Positions 1 to 12,580 of a stretch of DNA of 64,000 nucleotides are shown here, piece by piece. Made by a program: the position numbers and the translations under genes. Positions within the stretch are counted from its first letter, which is position 1. Every line of letters starts with the position of its first letter. The notes under the pieces are model-generated. The model was not told the DNA's origin, did no database searches, and was given only the letters and a program-made list of their open reading frames with translations. Source of the stretch: Escallonia rubra (lineage: Eukaryota > Streptophyta > Magnoliopsida > Escalloniales > Escalloniaceae); contig JAVXUO010002755.1 in the NCBI GenBank assembly GCA_033065855.1, positions 543,501-607,500 of the forward strand. Reading direction: 5' to 3'.

Positions 1-3000
1 GATTGTTTAGGAACATTCTTCTTCTGACACATAGGCTTCAACTTTGCATGTGTTAGTTCCTCAACTTAATTTGTTACACCCGGAATTTTTAGGTGTCGAT
101 AAAATTTAATTTTTTACCTTAATCTAATTAAATTGGGGTATTTTCGTAATGTTAAAGGTTGTGGGTGAAGTTAGGAAGAAGTGACTAAAGTGCAAGGGGT
201 TTTTTGGCAAATTTAATTCTTTCTAGGGTTAGTATAGATACCCTATTTTAGTCTCTAGCCGTCACAGACATTTTAGTAAGCCTCCTTGTACGTAAAAGCC
301 AGAGGGTGACAAAGAGAGAAAGATGAAGCTTCTAGGGCAAGAAGTCTCAAGGTAAATCCCTAGTCTCCTCTATCTAATTTTAGCTATTCATTTGGGTGTT
401 TTAAATTATGGTTTCGGGTGTGTTTTAGAGGGGTATTAATGTGTAAGTGCTAGGGTTTGTGTGTATATTGTGTGTGGGAAGAAGGCTGCTCTAGAGCAGC
501 ATAAGAGTGGGTTAGATCTTTTATCATATCTCTTTTATTACTAATTCAATTGAGAGGATTTTGCACTTTCTGAAAACCTAATTGTATTGCCTTCAACTTT
601 GCACTTTTGATTTTTCTTAGAATCCCACTTTTGCATATTGAAAAATGACCTTAAAATCAATTCATTGTAGAAGTCCAGAATTTTCGGTTGCTGGCAGCAA
701 CTTTGACTTGTCATAGAAAATTAATTACTCACGGGTTCTTTGTGAAATTTATATTTCTAGAAACCTCAGAACATATTTTCAACTTTGTAGTTTTAATATT
801 CTGAGATTCATAGTATTTAAGCTCCAGAATAACCATTGAACAAAACTAGTTTGCACAGAGATGTGTTGTGTCTATCAGCTACTTCGATTTGCTATAGAAA
901 AGTCATTACTTGTTGGATTTTTGTGACCCTTATATTTCTGAAACTATCAGTAAGTCTACTTTAACTTTGTAGTTTTTAGTTTGTTAATATTCGTCATGTT
1001 TCTTCCTCCAAATGGTCAATCTACAAAACTAGGATTTGCTGAAACACGTTGTTTCTAGAATTACAAATCAGTCCATTGTCCAAAACTTTTTAAGTTATTT
1101 CTGAGCATATTTGAGAAAAGTACAAAACTAAAACCCCCATTTTTTTTACAAAACCTACGTTGTGGAATTTTTTGATATTTTTCTAGCCCTACGAAGGATA
1201 TGAAATGGTTTTATTTTGAAAATAAGTTTTTGAGTTATATGACATAGTAAACAAACTTGCTTTTTGCCAAAAACTTTAGAGTGGTCTGATCTTACTAAGA
1301 TGCTTGAGTGCCTAAATTTTCACAGCATTCCGGTGCCATTTGATATATTTTTGAAATGGGATCCTTGGCTTTTAACTTAAGGAGCGGTTAAAGGTTTCTA
1401 ACAGAAAATTCTCATAAAGGTCTTTTTTGTCTGAGACACCCACCTAATCATTTAAAAGAGTGTTTTGAGTTGTTTTTGGGGGTGTAGTGGTGTGTTAGGC
1501 ATTAGGGGTATTTTGATAATTTGGCACAAGTTCGGGGGCATTTGATAATTTTAATGCGATGAGTATTTTGATAATTTTACATACCCGGTGAGCGGGTCGT
1601 TCTCAGAGTAAGGCTGAGTGGGTACAAGGTTTATGATATTATAGAATAATTTGTATTCTGATAATTGAAATGTTCCGTTTAAGTTAACAAATGAGTGTCC
1701 AGTTTAGACTAGCTTAGCTTCGGATCCAGGTAAGGAATTCTATCCGAACCCTATTTCATTACTCTGATTTCAAATGCTTATAATAACAGTTTTACAAACT
1801 ACATTGAATTTTGATTTTTTTATGATTGATATAAAAATGTTTTTCAATTGCCCGTGAAACCCTAATTTGAGCCTTATAGCAATCGTTTGGTATTCATTGT
1901 TCATTTCATCTGTTTATTGATTCGCTCATCGTAAAGTATTTTCAATTTTATTTACTCCCTTTAAATGTTGACATGAGTTAGTAAACCTGGGAGTTATAAG
2001 GATGGTGCGTATTTTTGGCGTTATAAGGATGGTTTGTCGGATGAGTTAAACTAATACCTAAATGGACTAGTCAGTGTACATATGCATATGTAAAACATAT
2101 CGAGCACTGCCGAGGTGGCTTTGCTATAGTGTACTGCTCATGTTCAATATTTCCTATATCTTTTTATTATATCTTAAGTGTTTTGAATGACTACTGATTT
2201 AAGGGATTAAGATGATACTCGTCCCTGTATTTATATCGAATTGCTATGAATTCATCAAAAACAAAATCCCTTGAAAAGAAGTTATTTGACTTGAATGTAA
2301 AAATCATTTGAATCGTTCGTCTATATCGAAATGTTGTGTTTTATTAAAAATACTCTTAAAATTTTCGTTTGACTCTATATGAAAAACTCGTCCGAAATGT
2401 TTTGTTGTTTATCATTAATCGACCTTACTGGGCTCTTAAAAATTCACTCTTCTTTGACTTCCTTTTCGCAGGTGATAACCAACATTAGGTAGAGGTTGCT
2501 TGTGTGGATTAGAGCCAAGCAAGGAAAATTGATTTAATACAGTATTGGACGTTAGAACCCTGTGTGGGTGAACTTTTCTAGCTCATCATTTAGATTTAAC
2601 TTTAGTTTATCAATTATGACTGTATACCGAGAGAAATACATTGATGGATATTTTAGTTGCTCTGACAGTTGTGGTATTATTTTGATGAGTTTGAGGATAT
2701 TCTGTATTAGTGTAAGTGTAAGATCAAGTGAGTGTTAACGTTCTGAAAATTTCGAGACGTTACATAAGTAGTCTCTTAATTTAGAGTCCAGCTTTTTTAA
2801 TTTGAATATATAAGATTCAAGAATCTTATTTTGTTTTGGTGTTATTTTCTTTTTCTACCTTATTTAACTCTTTCTTATGAGTTATTATTAGAAAATTCGT
2901 AGGTACAATTTACCCTATATTTGTAAGCTTTATAAAACTAAGAAATCAATCATACACCTTATAAAACTCTACCTAATCAGTATACTTATATATTAGGCCT

Positions 3001-3392
3001 TAATTTTGATTATTAACACCTCAAAAGCACTTTAAAATGACATGATTTTTAGAACTCTATCTTTGCGCCAATAGGATTTTTTTAGGAACCTTTTCATTCT
3101 GACGCGTAAGCTTCAACATTGCATGTGGTAGTTACCCAGCTTAATTGGTTGTTTCATTTAGAGTCTAACTTTTTTAAATTGGATATATAAGATTCAAGAA
3201 TCCTATTTGTTTTGATATTCTTTTCTTTTTTTACGTTATTTAACTCTTTCATATGATTTTTTATTAGAAAATTCGTAGGTATAATTTGCTCAATATTTGT
3301 AAACTTTATAAAACTAAGAAACCAATCATACATCTTATAAAACTCCACCTAATCACTATACTTAACACCTCAAAAGCACTTTAAAATAATAA
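1..3392 (+). repeat. Two direct copies of a ~0.35 kb unit, first copy split by an LTR
   Basis: Copy 1 is bases 1-71 continued at 2765-3046. Copy 2 is about 3073-3392. Shared landmarks in order are TAGGAAC, CTTCAAC..TTGCATG, CAGCTTAATT or CAACTTAATT, TTTAGAGTC, GATTCAAGAATC, GAAAATTCGTAGGTA and AACACCTCAAAAGCACTTT. Copy 2 is uninterrupted, so it acts as the empty site for the LTR inserted in copy 1. The two copies differ at many positions, so the duplication is old. No coding function was seen; the short ORFs in it are not supported by any family resemblance. Confidence 0.8.
72..2764 (+). mobile_element. Solo LTR, Ty3/gypsy-type (2.69 kb)
   Basis: Starts TGTTACACCCGG and ends GAGACGTTACA, the TG..CA ends of an LTR. 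It is flanked by TAATT (67-71) and TAAGT (2765-2769), a 5-bp target duplication with one change. The TGTTACACCC start and the length above 2.5 kb fit large-LTR plant gypsy elements (Tekay-like chromoviruses or Athila-like groups); the lineage is inferred. A TATA-like stretch lies near 232-250. No primer binding site, gag-pol or second LTR follows: the interrupted host repeat resumes directly at 2765. This is therefore a solo LTR left by LTR-LTR recombination. A diverged relative lies at 60207-64000 on the minus strand. Confidence 0.8.
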
Positions 3393-4210
3393 TATAGAAT
3401 CTCAAAAATGTAAAATACAAAATCATTTATTTACACTTAATTGTTACAAAATATTTAGATTAATGATAGCTTGCTATGAAAACCATCCAATATGTACGAG
3501 CATTTTAACAAATGAAGCAAAAAAGGAAAACCTTGATTTTATGCACAAATGTTATTTCACCCAAAGAAAGATGTGTCATATAGAAAAAAGTTGCATCCTC
3601 TCCTCCATTGACATTCAAAATTCGTATCGTGCTTTGCACAAACAAACATAGTTAACTGCAGTTATTGTTGTTGTTGTCTCTCTTGGTAATGTAGAGACAT
3701 GGATTTATATTACATATTAATTAGAAATTTCAACAGTATGGCTTAATCTGTATTTGTTCTACCTCTTAAAATAAGAAGGAAGTCAATTTTTAAACCTATT
3801 CCGTGTATTTGCATGGGTCTATTAGCTAGTTCAATATAAGCCGAAACTTAATACACAATAGATGTCCAAATTCAAAGAGAGCTGAAACTTAATAAAGAAT
3901 AGATGTTCGAGTTCAAAGTAAGCTGAAACTTCAGCACACAGTTGAGATTATAAATCAGATAGTGGCAAAATTCCAGCGAAGCACTCGTCTTTTATATAAG
4001 AATAATAATTATTACTTTATATTGATTGATATGTACTGGGCATATAGAGAAAACTATGCTCAGTATCTATCATACATTCCGATGGCCAGAATAATTGGAC
4101 CATTAAAATTACACATTTGGTCCCATAAATACTTAGATTAATGTCGTGATGGCAACCCCAAATTGACCTTGTTATGCACCCATGTCTCTCCTTGTAATTC
4201 ATACGTTGGC
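3393..4210. other. Intergenic and 3' flank of the WAT1-related gene
   Basis: AT-rich. Positions 3839-3935 hold an imperfect tandem repeat of about 42 bp (GCTGAAACTTAATA..GATGTTC..TTCAAAG). The part nearest 4210 should be the 3' UTR of the minus-strand transporter gene. No canonical AATAAA was picked out on that strand. A 62-codon plus-strand ORF at 3463 has no recognisable features. Confidence 0.5.
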
Positions 4211-7200
4211 TTATTGCAACAATGGCTCTCGATGTTCTTCCAGCTCTTGTCTGGTGCCTTCTCGTGTATTCCCCCAGATTACAATATAGTACCCAATAGC
4301 TATTACTATGGACCCAACAAGACTGCAACAGAGGCATTGATTGATAATTAGTAAAACATTGATAGATGAATAAATTTTTGCAAGCTGGTCATCAAATCGA
4401 TTCCGATGATCATAGTAAGGCAGGCAGAGGATTTAATCCATACCTTCCGCAATAGAAAGAATCACCAAGGAAAATGACACCCATAATAGCTGCAATTGCA
4501 ATCGACCATGGCTTAAATAATGCTGCATAGACAGGGCCCTTCAAGTTTATACCCCATAAGATGACAGCGGTACCCAAGCCGGACCCTATGATCCCCTAAA
4601 CAGACAAGAGAGAACTACTCAATTAATTGGAAGTTTTTTTTTTTTTTTTCAGTTAATTGGAAGTTAATGTGCTTCATGGAATGCTAATATTCCATCAAGC
4701 CCTTACTCACCGAGTATAGAATCGTGATCAACCCGATTCTAGTATTTATCTTCCACGCGTTTAAGTTAGGCTCTGCGAAAAAGCAAACAGGTGTAGAAAC
4801 AATCGTCAAGCTCAGGTTGTAGAAGACGACCACTATTAGCTCTGCAGGGTACTGCTTTACAGCTCGCGCCTGTAAATGTGCTCCAGATTAAAGTCATGTT
4901 TTATCCCTTGTACAGAATTGTTATTGTTCCACTTGGAATAAAAAACTGGGTTGCTAGAGCAAGACGTCATACCTGCAAAATGTACCAAATAGAGCATAGA
5001 AAAGCCTGAGCTGCAAAGAGACCACCGCCAATGATCCAATTTGACTGTGTTGAACTTGAAGGTTCATCAAGTAAATTGGACTGTGACACAGTCTTAATGA
5101 GTGTTGGTCCCTTGTAGAGAATCACTACAAATGCACCTGATATCGATATGACTGTGCCGATAATTTTAGCCTGACTGCTTAGTCTTCTTAATGCTAACTT
5201 TTCCATCCTGAATCACGAGGGAAAACAGAACATAAAGTCAAAAGAGAGGAAATTTTTGTAAACTCCACAGTGGTTTTTGGCCTAGTTAAACAGTCTTACT
5301 ACTTGTCCCGAAGACTCTCTGGAGATTCTTTGAGGTTTGCATACTAACAGACCTGTCATATCCTCTCCAACTGAGGTAATTTGGTACCATACAATTAAAA
5401 GAAAGGATATAAGTGACCAAGACACTTCCATTCCGAAGGAGTATGGAGTGCTCGGTTACTTCTATAGTTTCTAAAATGCTTCGACATTATCGAGAACTGT
5501 AAATTGTCTATAGCAATCATGTTCCTTGTCCTGCTGAATATCCTCACTCAATTAGCTCGAGCAGACTAGAGAGATTCTGTACTTTCCGCCGATTATCGGT
5601 GCTGCCAGCTTGGTTGACATCAGCGTTTCAAGACCCGGCTGGCAGCACAGAGTTCAGCAGAGGTACAGAATCGCTGATGCTCGACTCAGCTGCCAGCTAC
5701 GTTGTGCCCTAATACTGGTTTGATTTCGTCTAATGTCCTGAAATGTGGACTACTTTTGTTTGAACAGAATTATATATTATGTGACTTCCAGAAAGAAACC
5801 TCTTCTTCTGTACAGGTGGAGTTTGGTAAAAGCCAAGGCAACCAGTGGCAAAGGATTCCCAGAACTTCTGTTCTAGGCCTGTTTGCCTCGTCTAGTCTTT
5901 GCCTCCTCTAGAGCTGAGACTTTGCTGCCGATGTATTATGGTGTACAGTTTAGCTTCCTGTGGTGCAAATCCACCAAGCCCCACATTGGTGTGGTTTGCC
6001 TTGTGTGCGTTATGCCTTTTTGTAATGGTTTTGGTGATTGAGGGCCTCTTAAGCATGACACTTCCGCCTCCCTCCCTCTTCTCAACACATACTCACTAAG
6101 CTGTCCTACTTAACGAAGCAAGCAATGAAGTGAAACTAAAGGAGTCCAGGCCACGAAGTTTGAACAATTTGTACCCTTTTCAGAGTCCTCCTCCTCTACA
6201 ATTTTCCCTTATTCTTCTTCCTAGATTTCTAAAAATAGCTAGTATGATGTTACGAAATCCTAAATTAGCGACCTTAGGAAACTATTTCTTTCACTTTTCA
6301 GATGGAAGAATCTATAAATTACTAAGTCAGAGATCGTAAAGCTTCACATTGACGTATTATAGTATTGTTACACCCGCATTAAGTAGTATCTACAATACAA
6401 ATCTGTACTTGGGCTCCATCAGTTGGTGCATGTGATGGAGTGGTATTGATGCTATGCAGGTTAGTGGCAGTGATGAGTGAGGTGGTGATGACAGATAACT
6501 GTGGACTGGGCTCACATGTGGTCAGGAAGCGGTAGTCAAAGCACACTCATAATAACAATTTGAAAGCAGAAAAGCCAATGTTAGATTTCTTGGTGATGAT
6601 ATAAACCGCAAGCATTTGTGGAACATTGCTACACAACCACGAGTAAACAAACCAAGAAACAGATTAAAGCGGGATCGAGGAAAAAAAAGTAGAAAGCACA
6701 ACCATAAACAAGTAATCTTCCTTTTTCTTTCATATACATGTTGTCACAGCTTTAAACACAAACTTATTTTAGCAGTAGTCTATAAATCCAAATTAGAGTT
6801 ACCTAATACACCTCTTCCCCTAGCGTCCCGCTCATTGGTACTTGCAACCCAAAAGCTGGTACTCTAGGATCCTGGTAGTTTGGGCCCGTACGCTTACCAT
6901 ATTCGTTTTCTATTTTATACAATGATGATAAAAAAAATTATTTTTTTTGTGTACTTTTATCATTTTCTGTTTTCGTTTTAAATAAAATTACTCAAACAAT
7001 TGAAAACACCTCCGAGGTATTTTCAACTTTCTTCACCCAGACTTAACCCAATGTAAGAAAAAGTAGCTGGATTTTCTTTTTGTTGTGAAAATGATAAAAG
7101 TATATTAACGTATTTTCTAACCGAATACGAAAATCATGAAAATGAAAATAGAAAACGAATATAGTAAACATATTAAGTGCAGTATTCTTAGTTTTAGCAA

Positions 7201-8688
7201 GATGGGGTTTATTCAGTTTATAGTAAATATGTTAAATTTAAAGTCTAGAACTGATCATTATCTCTTCTTCCCCTCGCCTTTCTTGCTCTACATCCCACCG
7301 AAGAAAACCAGAGAAGCGACCTTTGGGAATCATATCGAACCGACTAAACCTACACCCAACCTACGGCGTACCTACAGGCACCAAAGCGAACCACGAATTA
7401 GGTAAGAAGTCCAAACTTTGTTTGGAAAGTTCTAACTTCACAGTATTCTTCACTCAGTATCCACATCTGATTTGTTGCAATCTCCTACATTATTGCACAA
7501 ATCTGGGGGTTTTGCTGGAGATTATTTGTATTACTCATGAAAAGGTCAAAAAATAACTTATGGTTGATTCCAACGCAATCGCGAATGCATCTTTCGAAAA
7601 GTCCTGTCAATATTGGGTGGATTCAACGTCATTACTTGCCTCACATTCTTGTGCTATGAAGAAGTTGAGTTGGCTGGCCCGGTGGCTAGTTATGAGCTAA
7701 CAGACAAACAATCAACAAGACGGGTATACAAGCACCACAGGAAATAAAAAATATAAACCTAATACGTTTCTCTCTCCTCAATGACCAACCAATATCTTCA
7801 CACTGTTTGCGTCCCCCCCCCCCCCTCTCTCTTCCTCTCTCCCCCCACCCCACCCCACCCAAACTGGAAAAAAGAAGAAACCAGAAAAGAGAGAAAAAGA
7901 CTGAGTTTTAATACCATATACTACACCAGAACTAGATCTGTGATTCCTCATTCTCCATCTAACTATACTGAATTACTGATCTAAACATGTGGAGCACTAG
8001 TTTGGTTTAACTAAGCACATAAAATTAATACATCAAATTATGAGGGTGGTCATACCCCATTTCAAGGAGAGCCACAAATTAGAAGATGGATTAAAGCAAA
8101 ACTACAGATGAGGGAAACCGAACCTGAAAATGAGGGCAAGTGCAAAGGTGCAAGCTGGTGTAAGATTGTTCATGGCAGAACTAAGTGTAGGCGTAGCATA
8201 CTCAATACCCTTGAATCCAAGCATTTGAGCTGTAAATCTGCCATACCCAGAATCCCAATTTACATAAATCAAGCACTACAAGCAAGTACCAACACCCAAC
8301 TGATATTTTCAAAGGTATGAGGTAAATATTACGTACCCAAGGATTCCAAGAATGATTATGCTGAAGACGAAAGGCAGATTGCAAGGAGGAAGCTTTGACT
8401 TTCTGCAAGATTGGTGAACTGTTACAGTCTTTTTGTGGGAGTTTTTAGAGAAACAAGCATGAAGATGCACTGGGTTTACAGGCAAAGAGTGTACCTGTGG
8501 AAGAGGTAGGCAACGGGAGTGAGAACAAGAGTGGAGAGAGCAAAAGAGTAGACCATGAAAACGTGGTAGCTTAATCCTCTCAGTGTGGCTGCTTTGAATA
8601 GGGTGTTCAAGCCCACGTTGGTGCACTCCACTGTGAAGAGTGCTGCGAACGGAAGAACTTCACTGTAGCAGTACCTTGCCCACGCCAT
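4211..8688 (-). CDS. WAT1-related protein (EamA / nodulin MtN21-like, UMAMIT family)
   Basis: Seven exons join to an uninterrupted 343-codon frame: 8688-8495, 8402-8337, 8237-8124, 5207-4973, 4869-4711, 4595-4444 and 4322-4211. Every junction has GT..AG ends. The protein starts [17 protein letters not shown] and continues with [15 protein letters not shown], the typical first membrane helix of this family; about ten hydrophobic segments make two EamA repeats. Conserved pieces include [32 protein letters not shown] and [17 protein letters not shown]. The closest remembered relatives are the Arabidopsis At3g28050 / At5g40240 group. Family members sit in the plasma membrane or tonoplast and carry amino acids, auxin or related compounds; the substrate here is unknown. 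Length is slightly short of the usual 350-400 because the hydrophilic tail after the last helix is brief, ending EPLLQ. Intron 3 (5208-8123, 2.9 kb) is unusually long and holds MITE and simple-sequence insertions. The gene looks functional; expression is unproven. Confidence 0.9.
6894..7167. mobile_element. MITE in intron 3 of the WAT1-related gene
   Basis: About 274 bp bounded by inverted repeats of about 23 bp with one mismatch. The left end begins TTACCATATTCGTTTTC; the right end read on the other strand begins TTACTATATTCGTTTTC. The inside is AT-rich and non-coding. No clear target duplication was found, so the superfamily is left open. Confidence 0.65.
7812..7861 (+). repeat. C13 run and pyrimidine / CCCCA low-complexity tract
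   Basis: A run of 13 C is followed by CT-rich sequence and three CCCCA units. It lies inside intron 3 of the WAT1-related gene. Run length is likely to be unreliable in any assembly. Confidence 0.9.
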
Positions 8689-8801
8689 ATCTCCCTGTCT
8701 GGGAACCTGACACCTCTATGCTTGCCTTCCTCCTTTTCTCGCTTTGCTTAAAACCCCATCCTAGCATTAGCTTTTGGTGCCTTAAATGTTGACCATGCCT
8801 G

Positions 8802-9188
8802 TGCAAAAATAAGATTAATAATAAGAACTTTGTTAAATATATTTATTTTCATCAATTTTTAAATACCAAAAACATGTCTTTGACATAGACATAAAAATAC
8901 GTAACAAAGACTCTTTGTTACGTATTTTTATGTGCTATATAAGTTTTTGAAAATTATGTCATACTTTAACAATTTTTTTATTATATTATTAGTCTTATTT
9001 TTGCACATACGCGATAACAAGAATATTGGCACTTCACATCTTAAAAAAACTGCTAAAGTATGACACAATTTTCAAAAATTTAAATAGTAATTAAAAATAA
9101 GAACCTTGAAAGACATGTTTAGTTTTTAAAATTTGATGCAATAAATATTATTTTTAACAAAATTCGCATTACTAATCTTATTTTTGCA
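8802..9188. mobile_element. Pair of related hairpin MITEs upstream of the WAT1-related start codon
   Basis: TGCAAAAATAAGATTA at 8802 is inverted at about 8988-9006 (TCTTATTTTTGCACA) and again at 9173-9188 (TAATCTTATTTTTGCA). The first unit (8802-9007) is a near-perfect hairpin centred on a GTAACAAAGA / TCTTTGTTAC palindrome at about 8901-8924. The second (about 9050-9188) looks like a truncated sister copy in inverted arrangement: CTAAAGTATGACA matches ATGTCATACTTTA in the first. The block starts about 114 bp upstream of the ATG (8688), so it occupies the promoter or 5' UTR. TSDs were not resolved. Confidence 0.65.
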
Positions 9189-10961
9189 TATTTATTAGCT
9201 TGATTTGAAACCTGAAAAACATATACACCCATAAGATAGTTATTTATTTTAATATTTTTTTTTTGTGTCATCTTTAAAAGAAAATTTATAGTGCCAAGTG
9301 TTACTATCCTATAAGGTTGTTATGTAGTACCAAAAAGAGTATTAAAACACAACGACCATTTTCTTAACATATAGTGTAAATATAGATAAAAAAAAATGTT
9401 TGAAAGTCCTCACAACCACACCGTACCTACCACGTATACAGAGAGAAAAAAAAAGGGTAACGATACTCTCTGCTTTTACACCACCCCCCAATACATTTTA
9501 TGATAAAAAAAGATAATACTAATAATTATTACTACTATTATTTTTGATAAAATGAGATAATAACATTGATAATGTAAAGTTACACAATCGTTTTGTTCTA
9601 GAACTCACAGATATTAGGTCACGACATTCTCGTGACTCGGTATACATGACCGTAACGATAAAAAAAGTTACGATAAACTTAATAAACTTATACACATTAA
9701 AATTAAACTAAAGTAGAGCATATCCTACACTTTAACTCAAAATAAAGTAAGACACAAAATTTAAAGGTTTAATAAACCAAAGGAAACGGAACAGAAAAAT
9801 TATAATTTACAAAGCACGAAGCAGTAACAGTAGACCTGACAACTGGAAACCGAAAGGTGGGCACAACTGTTTATGAAGGCGGGTAACACACTACCAAAGG
9901 CGAAGCCGCACCACAATTTTCATCCTTCTACTAACACTAACCAGATCCGAACCCAAAGCATTAATACACGGCCGATGAATCACTAATTACCCACAACATA
10001 CAAAGTAGTCACAAAGGACGCTCAAAACCACTAAGAGCCTTAACCCCATCCTTCCCCACCTCAGAACAGATTGTCGTGAAACCCCACAAGTCAGATCCCT
10101 TCACACCCCCTCCCAAGGCCCCACGGATTCCCAAAAGCAAACAAATAATTAGGGTTATGCCCCTCTTCACCGATCCTTCCTAAGACTACTAATGACACCC
10201 AACCAACCCCAAACCCCCCTCCACCGCTACACAATCTGAAAATGAATAAAAGGTGGATGCAAAAAAAAAAAATGAAGAATCTGTTTGAAATTACTGTTAG
10301 AACGCCATGATAATTCCGACTAGGACTGGTGAGAATCAGGTCGCCGCCGGTGATATTCCGGTCACCACAGGCGAACAGAGAAAAAGAAGATCTGCATAGA
10401 TCTGTCTAGATCGACTGAGATTTGGGCCATAACTTGAGTTCACCGTCGCCGATCAAGAACCTTGGAGAAGTGTTGCGCCACCGTCGTCCCATCATGCCGC
10501 CGGCCACCCACTGATCAAGTCGTAATTGAAACCACCACACATGACAGAAATAGGGAAACTACGGATATATAGCTAGAGCGGCCACCACTCCACGCGCGCC
10601 GAAGACCGGTGGGGCAGCCACCGTGATTGTTTCTGTGGTGTGTCTTGTTTGTATAGAGAGGCGGAGAGATTTTGTGTAGAGAAAGAAAGTTTTTGTTAGT
10701 TGAGTTTAACCGTTGTTTCTGCAAGTGGTATCATGCAACATGACTGAATCTGAAGTGAAGACTCGTGAAGCTCAGTTGTCGGAAGATTATCCCGATTCAG
10801 CTCAATTCGTTATGTTCCTTTATTATAGTATTATTATTATTATAGTTTTTACTGTATCTCAAATAAAGGGTAATACTGTAGTATACTGAGAATCCCAAAG
10901 AATTTTGAATTGAGCAAAAAAGTAGGACCATTTCTTATTTAAAGAGAAAAGTGGTCTCAAT
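9189..10961. other. Intergenic, no gene recognised
   Basis: AT-rich to about 9780, then mixed sequence with a CG-richer patch at 10310-10640 (CGCCGCCGG, CCGTCGCCG). The patch could be a fragment of a gene 5' end or a transposon filler, but no reading frame is convincing. A 12-base A run lies near 10261. Nothing else was recognised. Confidence 0.5.
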
Positions 10962-11104
10962 ATCACTTCACAACTCACAACATGACAAACTACTGTGCCC
11001 TCTCAAATGCCAGGACCACAAAAGATATCACTTCACTTCACAACTCACAACGTGACAAACTACTGTGCCCTCTCAAATGCCAGGACGGCAGGACCACAAA
11101 AGAT
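10962..11104 (+). repeat. Tandem duplication, two units of 65 and 78 bp
   Basis: Unit 1 is 10962-11026 and unit 2 is 11027-11104. Both run from ATCACTTCAC to CACAAAAGAT and share ACTACTGTGCCCTCTCAAAT. Unit 2 carries a 5-bp and an 8-bp internal expansion, each itself a short duplication (TTCAC, GGCAGGAC). The near-identity suggests it is recent. Confidence 0.9.
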
Positions 11105-11323
11105 AGGAAACTCATAGCAGTAACATGTGCCTAAGTACAGCTACTTTCCAAATATGTTCTACAAAATCCCCGAAGGGTAAATCCACGCTCTTCTTATGAA
11201 GTAGCGTTTCTCTCCTGATCTCCCCTGGAAATCATCTCCGGCGTCCCCATCCCCACTTCAGCCTATCCTCTGGTAGTCTCTTACCAACATATTTATACCT
11301 CTCCGTCCTATCTCTGGTCATTT

Positions 11324-12580
11324 ATGAACCTAGTCTCCCTCTCCAACTTCTTAACAGCAGCTTTAAATACTCTAAATCAACCCCTTCTGATATAACGACC
11401 AACCTCCAAAATGAGCTAGATGCCTTAATTTCCAAGACCAACCAACTTCTCTGCGAAGATACTCTCGAGCTTGAGGAAGATATCAATAATGCAAACAAGG
11501 AGTACCCTTTGACCCTTTTGGCAAAAATCATCAGCAACAAGAAGGTCAATGCAAAGGCTGTACAATCCATCTTGTTCAAAGCTTGGAATCCCAATAAAGG
11601 AATGAAAATCCAACTCATGGAAGAAAATTGCTTCTGCATTACCTTCAACCATGATTGAGATAGAACAAGAGTCCTCGAATCCAGACCTTGGTCTATTATG
11701 AGCTCCCACATGGTAGTGAGGGACTGGCCCCCTGATCTAACCATGAAGGAGATCAACTTCAACCTCTCCCCTTTCTGGATTCGTATTTGCGGACTTCCTC
11801 CCAACCAAATGACCAAAGCCAATGCATCCAAGATTGCAGATAACATTGGTGCCCTGATGGAGGTGGACTTCACGGCAAATGGAAAAATCGCCTGGTGCAA
11901 ATACCTACGCATACGGGTTGAAATTGATGTTCAAAAACCGATTCAAACAGGTTTCTACATAACAAAAGAAGGAACCCAAAAAGCTTGGGTACAACTCCAA
12001 TATGAACGATTACCAAATTTATGTTTCTCATGTGGCAGACTGGGTCGTGTTGGCCGGAACTGCCCCTCTCCACCGCTAATCATCCCAGAAAATTTGTCCA
12101 ATCCCTTCGGACCATGGCTTAGAGCGGAATTCCAGGCATTAATTCCGGCTGGAGCAGCATGGAACCCATCAATCAAACACAAAGGAGAATGCACCTTATC
12201 GGAAATATCCTCCTAACCGGAAAAGGTCCCTCCATCCCCCACTGAACGAACCCCCATCGAGCACACTCCTGAAACTCTAGATAACCAAAACTCACATATC
12301 AATCTTGACCCACTGGAACAAACATCAGTCAAGCCCCCCCTCTGATCTACGACTTCCTACTGGAAATTCACAAGCTCTATGCAAATTACCGGAAGCTTTC
12401 TCATCGGAACTGGTAGATCTGACCAACACAAATATCGAGGCTGCCTCGGTTTTGATAACCCAATCTGATTCTCCAACCAAACACACCACCGCCGATGTCA
12501 GGTTAGCAGTACCTCAATACAGCTCAACTCTGAGTAGGCACCAACAACCCATCATTCCCAAACCAAACCTCTCTGACTAG
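11324..12580 (+). pseudogene. LINE ORF1 (DUF4283 plus CCHC zinc knuckle), degenerate
   Basis: One frame, with a stop near 11658 and another at 12214-12216, encodes a DUF4283-like segment: AKIISNKKVNAKAVQ, then RPWSIMSSHMVVRDW and FWIRICGLPPNQMTK. This is followed by a zinc knuckle CFSCGRLGRVGRNC at about 12022-12063. That order is the usual ORF1 of plant L1-type LINEs, an RNA-binding chaperone that packages the LINE transcript. Beyond 12216 the frame shifts and only a proline and serine-rich tail is visible. The upstream start is uncertain. It belongs with the ORF2 that begins at about 12967. Confidence 0.8.

Noticed and set aside
4017..4337. 106-codon minus-strand frame at the WAT1-related gene end
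   Set aside because: It overlaps the true last exon in another frame; the spliced frame ends at 4211.
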